From: Bacteroidota bacterium
GTDB taxonomy: Bacteria; Bacteroidota; Bacteroidia; Sphingobacteriales; Sphingobacteriaceae
Length of the DNA: 8,809 nucleotides
Assembly (NCBI GenBank): GCA_025355225.1
Contig: JANYAB010000396.1
Span: 1-8,809, forward strand
Reading direction: 5' to 3'
The notes under the pieces were generated by a model, which saw only the letters and a list, made by a program, of their open reading frames with translations, did not search any database and had not been told where the DNA came from. This document shows, piece after piece, positions 5,250 to 8,809 of this stretch; position 1 is the stretch's first letter, and the number at the start of each line of letters is the position of its first letter. The position numbers and the translations under genes were made by a program.

Positions 5250-6524
5250 ATGAAAGCAGAGGTTTCTTTATATCTGGACACAAGGCGGGCATTGAAAGAT
5301 GGCACCTATCCTTTAAAACTACACGTTTATTTTACCGCAAAAATGGAACGGTGGTATAAAACTGATTACAAATTGAGCAATGAACAGTTTGAACAATCTT
5401 ATTTGGCTGCCAAGCCAAGAGGAGAACTTAAGGAACTTAAAATTGAGTTGGATGCTATTATACAAAAAGCTGCAGAACTGGCTAAGGATTTAGGTGATAG
5501 CTTTACTTTTGAAAAATTTGAGCGCAAGATGTTCCGTACCAAAGCAAGCGCCAATAATGTTATTGACCATTTCGCTGCTTATGTAAAGGTACTGGACAAA
5601 AATGAGCAGATCGGCACAGCTTCCAGTTACAATTGCAGCATTAATTCTATTACGGCTTATTTGAGTGAGGGTAAAAAAAATCCGGTTACGTATATTCCTT
5701 TTGCCGCACTTTCAGCCGATGTTTTAAATAAATACGAACAATGGATGATCTCCAAAAATAGTTCCAAAACAACAGTTGGTATTTATATGCGTAATTTAAG
5801 GGCAATCTTTAATAAAGCAATTTCAGCCGGAGATATTTCCCCTGAACTTTACCCTTTTAAAACTTATAAAATCCCAAACGGCAAAAATGTAAAAAAGGCA
5901 TTGGAAACACCTGATCTTAACGCGTTATACATTGCAGATGTTGCCAAAGACAGCTTAATGCTAAAGGCCAGGGATTTCTGGTTTTTCAGTTACCAGTGCA
6001 ACGGGATGAATTTCAGGGATATTGCTGAATTAAAGTTTAAAGACATCCGTGATACCTATTTTTCATTTTTAAGGCACAAGACGAAAAATACTACAAAGGA
6101 AGACCCGACCCCTATTGTTGTTCCGTTGACCAGCTATATTAAAGATTTTATTAAAAAGTATGCAAACGAAAAAGGCAAGCCTAATGATTACTTATTTCCG
6201 ATATTCCAGACAGGCATGTCAGCAAAAGAGCGGCATCGAGTCAACCAAAATTTTATCCGTTTTGTTAACCAGCACATGCAAAAACTGGTCGATCAGTTAG
6301 GCTTATCATTTAAATTAGGCACGATGGTAGCCCGCCATTCATTCACGACTCAGGCAACCCGTACAATGGGGCTGGAATTTGCACAGGAAGCTTTGGGGCA
6401 TACAACCATGAACACGACACAGAACTACTGGAAAGGCTTTGAAAATGATGCTAAAAAGAGTATGGCAGAAAAGCTTATGGAATTTACGGTAGCAAAACCA
6501 ACAGTAATTCAAGAGGCCGTTTGA
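5250..6524 (+). CDS. Tyrosine recombinase / integrase of a Bacteroidota integrative element (424 aa)
   Basis: Three parts are visible. First is an N-terminal arm-binding-like region (about 1-95; 'VSLYLDTRRALKDGTYPLKL' is typical of these integrases). Next is an alpha-helical core-binding domain (about 100-195; 'TTVGIYMRNLRAIFNKAI'). Last is the catalytic domain (about 215-405). Catalytic features are box I 'NGMNFRDIAELKF' (251-263), K277 in 'LRHKTKN', box II R362 in 'VARHSFTT', H384 in 'LGHTT' and nucleophile Y393 in 'QNYW'. Two canonical residues are off. The place of the box I Arg (GL-R in most families) is N254, with an Arg at 256. The His of HxxR is M359. Related Bacteroidota integrases, including that of CTnDOT, are known to deviate in box I. 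The enzyme would catalyse integration and excision at the adjacent tRNA-Asn site. No Shine-Dalgarno sequence precedes the ATG. Confidence 0.93.
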   Translation: MKAEVSLYLDTRRALKDGTYPLKLHVYFTAKMERWYKTDYKLSNEQFEQSYLAAKPRGELKELKIELDAIIQKAAELAKDLGDSFTFEKFERKMFRTKASANNVIDHFAAYVKVLDKNEQIGTASSYNCSINSITAYLSEGKKNPVTYIPFAALSADVLNKYEQWMISKNSSKTTVGIYMRNLRAIFNKAISAGDISPELYPFKTYKIPNGKNVKKALETPDLNALYIADVAKDSLMLKARDFWFFSYQCNGMNFRDIAELKFKDIRDTYFSFLRHKTKNTTKEDPTPIVVPLTSYIKDFIKKYANEKGKPNDYLFPIFQTGMSAKERHRVNQNFIRFVNQHMQKLVDQLGLSFKLGTMVARHSFTTQATRTMGLEFAQEALGHTTMNTTQNYWKGFENDAKKSMAEKLMEFTVAKPTVIQEAV

Positions 6525-6542
6525 AACGACCTCTTGAATTAC
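6504..6542 (+). terminator. Strong hairpin spanning the integrase stop codon, without T tract
   Basis: GTAATTCAAGAGG (6504-6516) and CCTCTTGAATTAC (6530-6542) are perfect 13-bp inverted arms. One mismatch and two further C-G pairs come inside, leaving a 7-nt loop TTTGAAA (6520-6526) that contains the stop TGA. No T run follows, so it is not a standard intrinsic terminator. It may stabilise the mRNA 3' end, slow the ribosome at the end of the integrase gene, or be a site on DNA. Confidence 0.6.
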
Positions 6543-6664
6543 CAACCTTGCGGCATATCGAAAACAAACCGGAAAGGACGCTTCTTGATGCAATACGCCA
6601 TACAAGTCAAGAACACACCATTCCATTTTCACCATGTAAGCAACCAAAAGCGGGAGCCGGGTAA
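6521..6664 (+). CDS. Possible small protein (47 aa), TTG start overlapping the integrase stop
   Basis: A frame beginning with TTG at 6521 overlaps the integrase stop (TTGA) and runs 47 codons to TAA at 6662-6664. Its composition looks protein-like: 'LPTLRHIENKPERTLLDAIR' then a basic, proline-containing end. Beyond the TAA the same frame stays open to a TAG at 6860-6862, including 'LYFLPGGGYLRGNGEYG'. It could be a coupled small gene, the front of a gene broken by one stop codon, or chance. TTG starts are rare in this group, the start lies in a hairpin loop, and I recognise no family. Confidence 0.25.
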   Translation: MKRPLELPTLRHIENKPERTLLDAIRHTSQEHTIPFSPCKQPKAGAG

Positions 6665-6745
6665 ATAGTCAAGGCCGGGCCACCGCTAAAAAACAAAACA
6701 AAATGGCCCGCTCTGCATGGCCTTTACTTTTTACCCGGCGGTGGC
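6656..6745. repeat. GC-rich nested inverted repeat with alternative pairings
   Basis: Outer arms 6656-6676 (GCCGGGTAAA…AAGGCC) and 6719-6739 (GGCCTTTACT…CCCGGC) pair at 19 of 21 positions. Inside, GGGCCA (6677-6682) pairs with TGGCCC (6704-6709) around an A-rich loop. Alternatively GCCACCGC (6679-6686) pairs perfectly with GCGGTGGC (6738-6745), which would break part of both other stems. An ATG (6703-6705) sits just at the inner right arm. The pattern suits a structured RNA, attenuator or nicking/protein-binding site; no known family is recognised. Confidence 0.6.
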
Positions 6746-6815
6746 TATCTTCGCGGTAATGGTGAATATGGGATTGGGAATTTTTACTTCACCCTGTTTA
6801 TCGTACCATCCATAA
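6717..6815 (+). CDS. Possible hydrophobic micropeptide (32 aa) in the structured island
   Basis: An ATG at 6717 opens a 32-codon frame ending TAA at 6813-6815. Its product is strongly hydrophobic ('FYPAVAIFAVMVNMGLGIFT'), enough for one membrane helix. The start codon lies at the right outer arm of the GC-rich inverted repeat, so translation could depend on the fold. There is no Shine-Dalgarno sequence. All three plus-strand frames are partly open here, so this may be chance. Confidence 0.2.
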   Translation: MAFTFYPAVAIFAVMVNMGLGIFTSPCLSYHP

Positions 6816-6819
6816 GAAC

Positions 6820-6990
6820 TCAAAAATCACCCCCCTCAACAAAAAAATTATACTTTGCATAGGAAAGCCGGAGAGTTGGCTTTGGACATTCAAAGTCTAT
6901 ATCCGACTCATTATAATCTTCTCCTATTTCTTTAGAATTTAGCACCTCTAAATCATATTTAAAATGGCCGGAATAGAATTTGCAACTATC
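6820..6990 (-). pseudogene. Possible gene remnant on the minus strand (56 stop-free codons)
   Basis: Between an in-frame TGA (6991-6993) and the TGA at 6820-6822 the minus strand encodes 56 residues of protein-like composition: 'KFYSGHFKYDLEVLNSKEIG', then an acidic part and 'LRLSYAKYNFFVEGGDF'. There is no ATG; the only plausible internal start is GTG at 6943-6945 (41 aa). Upstream, another minus frame reads 'VANYEIVANSIPAILNMI' before a stop, as if a frameshift had split a gene. I recognise no family, and in AT-rich DNA a frame of this length can arise by chance. Confidence 0.2.
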
Positions 6991-7117
6991 TCATAATTAG
7001 CCACATTAAAAAAATAACAAATAAATAACACAACGGTAAAAAATTTATCAAGCGGATTTAAAAACGGAGAATTAAATTTTAATTCGATACTATGACATTC
7101 CTGCTTATTTTTACAAG

Positions 7118-8686
7118 ATGCCATTACACGTCAATATTGAAGATTTATTAAACGCCCGTTCGGTTGAATCGGAACGGCTCGAATTTAAAGAGGGATGGAA
7201 TCCTGATGCCATATACCGTTCAATTTGTGCTTTTGCGAATGATTTTGAAAATGTGGGTGGTGGCTATATTCTGATTGGCGTGGAAGAAGAAAGCGGGATT
7301 GCCAAGCGGCCCGTTGTAGGTTTAAGTGCCTCCAAGATTGCCTCTGTTCAAAAAGAGATGATCGGGTATAATAACCTGATTAACCCCGTTTACCATCCTA
7401 AACTCTTTATTGAAACTGTGGATGGCCAGCAAATTTTAGTTATTTGGGTGCCCGGTGGCTCTAACCGCCCTTATGAAGTGCCTGAACAAATTACGGCCAA
7501 ACAAAAAAGATATTCCTATTATGTTCGTAGGTATGCCAGTTCTGCTGTTGCAGATATGGAAACTCAGCAAGAACTGATTAGTCTGGCCAACCAAATTCCC
7601 TTTGATGACCGCTCTAATCAATATGCCAGCATAGATGATATTTCAATGGTACTCATTCAGGATCATTTGCGCCTGATAGGCAGTAAATTGATGGAAACTT
7701 CCGATCAGCATACCAAAACGGAAATATTAGAACAGATGCTCCTGGTTGATGGCCCGCCCGAACACCGTTTTCCCCGGAATGTGGCATTAATGATGTTTAA
7801 TGAACACCCGGAAAAATTCTTTCCGGCCACCTGGGTGGATGTCGTGTATTTTCCAATGGGTGAAGGAGAATCGGAATTTCTTGAATACCCGCGTATTACA
7901 GGCCCCGTACCTACTTTAATCAGAAAGACACTGGACTTATTAAAAACAAACTTTTTAAAGGAAAAAGTCATTAAGCAAGCTGACAAGGCCGAAGCAATCC
8001 GTATTTGGAATTACCCTTACGCTGCACTGGAAGAAGCTGTGGCGAATGCATTATTTCATCGTGATTATCAACTGAGGGAACAGGTTGAAATCCGGGTTTC
8101 ACCAGAATCCATCGTGCTGCTTAATTATGGTGGCCCTGATCGCTCTATCCGGCAGGAAGATTTTACCAGCGGCAGGATAAGGCCGCGCCGTTACCGCAAC
8201 CGCCGTTTAGGAGATTTTTTAAAGGAACTCGATTTAACGGAAGGCCGTGCCACAGGCATTCCCACTATTAAACGTGTTTTGGAACGTAATGGCTCTCCTG
8301 AACCATCTTTTCGCACAGATGATGAACGTACCTTTTTCGAAGTAGAAATATTTTGTCATCCTGCTTTTAAAAACGATGTTGTTCTTATAGATGATGCCCA
8401 AAAGGAAGTGGCAAGTAATAAGGAAGGTAATAGAGATGGTAATAGGGATGGTAATAGAGATGTTATTTTGTTATCCCCGAAACAAAAGGAAATATTAAAC
8501 TTTTGTCAAAATCCCCAAAGCCGGGCAGATATATTCGATCACCTCGGCATTTCGAACCAGCCCAAAAATTACCGCCTGCATATTTTACCACTAATACAAG
8601 CTGGTTATATTACTCTTACGGAACCTGATAAACTTTCCAGTAAATATCAAAAGTATCAAACCAGCAATACGGCTCCCATTACCTGA
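7118..8686 (+). CDS. Schlafen AlbA_2 domain protein with GHKL-like ATPase region and C-terminal winged helix (522 aa)
   Basis: The N-terminal about 145 residues are an AlbA_2 (Schlafen-type) nucleic-acid-binding domain: 'ESERLEFKEGW' (17-27), 'SICAFAND' (35-42) and 'GGGYILIGVEE' (47-57). Residues about 290-415 match the ATPase-like half of the RecG-like/COG2865 regulator family. The 'ALEEAVANALFHRDY' helix (303-317) carries the N-box Asn, 'LLNYGGP' (334-340) the first glycine loop, and 'EGRATGIPTIKRVLERNG' (375-392) the second. GNRD is then repeated three times (437-448), and a winged-helix segment (about 452-500) closes the protein. The family is a DNA-binding ATPase/regulator; many Schlafen-domain proteins on mobile elements are linked to defence, but a function is not shown here. 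It stands alone, 593 bp after the integrase, with no partner gene in the window. Confidence 0.85.
   Translation: MPLHVNIEDLLNARSVESERLEFKEGWNPDAIYRSICAFANDFENVGGGYILIGVEEESGIAKRPVVGLSASKIASVQKEMIGYNNLINPVYHPKLFIETVDGQQILVIWVPGGSNRPYEVPEQITAKQKRYSYYVRRYASSAVADMETQQELISLANQIPFDDRSNQYASIDDISMVLIQDHLRLIGSKLMETSDQHTKTEILEQMLLVDGPPEHRFPRNVALMMFNEHPEKFFPATWVDVVYFPMGEGESEFLEYPRITGPVPTLIRKTLDLLKTNFLKEKVIKQADKAEAIRIWNYPYAALEEAVANALFHRDYQLREQVEIRVSPESIVLLNYGGPDRSIRQEDFTSGRIRPRRYRNRRLGDFLKELDLTEGRATGIPTIKRVLERNGSPEPSFRTDDERTFFEVEIFCHPAFKNDVVLIDDAQKEVASNKEGNRDGNRDGNRDVILLSPKQKEILNFCQNPQSRADIFDHLGISNQPKNYRLHILPLIQAGYITLTEPDKLSSKYQKYQTSNTAPIT
8426..8461 (+). repeat. 12-bp tandem repeat (3 copies) encoding GNRD units
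   Basis: GGTAATAGRGAT occurs three times in tandem; only one base varies (AGA/AGG for Arg). A degenerate fourth copy (AGTAATAAGGAA, encoding SNKE) precedes it at 8414-8425. The repeat is in frame within the Schlafen-type gene, between the ATPase-like region and the winged helix, and copy changes would keep the frame because the unit is 12 bp. Confidence 0.85.
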
Positions 8687-8748
8687 AATTCTTTTAATAA
8701 AATTCATTTGCTGTCAGTTAAAGGGATTTACAGTAGTGCCGTTATATG

Positions 8749-8808
8749 CTAAAGTTCAATGCATTTATCGGTATGATAGAGTAAATGCTCGTTGCGCTGA
8801 ACATAGCC
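8749..8808 (-). CDS. Possible 3' end of a minus-strand gene running off the window
   Basis: From 8808 down to a TAG at 8749-8751 the minus strand is open for 19 codons with protein-like content (GYVQRNEHLLYHTDKCIEL). If real, it would converge on the Schlafen-type gene, 62 bp from its stop. The stretch is too short to exclude chance and I recognise no family. Confidence 0.2.
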   Translation of the reverse strand, partial: GYVQRNEHLLYHTDKCIEL

Positions 8809-8809
8809 A

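Larger units (their letters stand above)
6525..7117. other. 593-bp stretch without a clear gene: structured island, small frames, AT-rich leader
   Basis: Between integrase and Schlafen gene there is no frame of ordinary gene length. The first part holds the right arm of the stop-codon hairpin and the possible 47-aa frame. A markedly GC-rich island follows (about 6650-6760) with nested inverted repeats. From about 6816 the sequence turns AT-rich, with a stop-free minus-strand frame of 56 codons (6820-6990). The last 120 bp before the ATG at 7118 show no TAnnTTTG promoter and no Shine-Dalgarno sequence. Confidence 0.6.
4993..8809. mobile_element. Left (integrase-proximal) end of a tRNA-Asn-integrated element; right end not in window
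   Basis: The left boundary is set by the tRNA-Asn 3' fragment. Inside lie a recombination/control region, a tyrosine recombinase gene reading away from the junction, a structured spacer and a Schlafen-type gene. No second copy of the tRNA sequence occurs to the right within the window, so the element continues past 8809. No conjugation, replication or phage structural genes are visible, so its class (ICE, mobilisable island, satellite) is open. The exact crossover base cannot be fixed; it is expected within the 16-bp stretch shared by both tRNA fragments (4974-4989). Confidence 0.7.

Noticed and set aside
5042..5305. Minus-strand 87-residue frame (possible excisionase or repressor) upstream of the integrase
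   Set aside because: It overlaps the first 56 bp of the integrase gene and runs through the repeats and palindromes of the control region. Its composition (Lys, Asn, Ile rich) is what AT-rich non-coding DNA gives, with no helix-turn-helix pattern.
6339..6647. Minus-strand 102-residue frame across the integrase 3' end
   Set aside because: It is cysteine- and phenylalanine-rich, antisense to the conserved catalytic motifs of the integrase, and shows no domain.
6703..6759. 18-residue frame beginning ATG at the inner hairpin arm
   Set aside because: It is very short, Trp/Arg-rich as expected from GC-rich structured DNA, and overlaps two other equally open frames; it cannot be separated from chance.
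6864..6883. Short inverted repeat AAAGCC / GGCTTT
   Set aside because: Six-base arms without a T tract or context. It is not distinguishable from background hairpins.

Overview
The window reads as DNA of a Bacteroidota bacterium, most likely of the Sphingobacteriaceae (Mucilaginibacter/Pedobacter-like). This is inferred from moderate GC with AT-rich spacers, the style of the tyrosine recombinase (box I 'NGMNFRDIAELKF', box II 'ARHSF', 'LGHTTMNTTQNYW'), the scarcity of Shine-Dalgarno sequences and a TAnnTTTG-type promoter candidate. Genus and species cannot be fixed from the sequence alone.

Left part (1-2497) is the end of a tightly packed plus-strand operon. It holds the C-terminal transpeptidase part of a class B penicillin-binding protein, then an FHA-domain protein, then a membrane-anchored Ser/Thr protein kinase. 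The genes are separated by 5 bp and by an ATGA overlap. This order recalls the pbpA/pknA/pknB/fha clusters of actinobacteria and suggests a phosphorylation circuit tied to peptidoglycan synthesis. A small minus-strand membrane protein (YtxH-like in shape) converges on the kinase gene.

Middle part (about 2940-5050) looks like an accretion zone at a tRNA-Asn gene. Two 3' fragments of a tRNA-Asn(GTT), 46 bp long in alignment and 40/46 identical, lie in the same orientation. Each has its own terminator hairpin on the tRNA side and AT-rich inverted repeats on the other side. Between them sits a single MHS-type major facilitator gene with a large periplasmic insert. The outer (left) copy is decayed; the inner (right) copy is nearly canonical. 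The simplest reading is two successive integrations at the same tRNA: the first element survives only as the MFS cargo, and the second begins at about 4990.

Right part (about 4990-8809) is the integrase end of that second element. It has a control region with direct repeats and palindromes, then a tyrosine recombinase gene whose stop codon lies inside a strong hairpin. Next comes a 593-bp stretch without a clear gene but with a GC-rich nested inverted repeat able to form two mutually exclusive folds. After it is a Schlafen/AlbA_2-type protein with a GHKL-like ATPase region, a GNRD tandem repeat and a C-terminal winged helix, a plausible defence or regulatory cargo. The right end of the element and the reconstituted tRNA-Asn should lie beyond the window.
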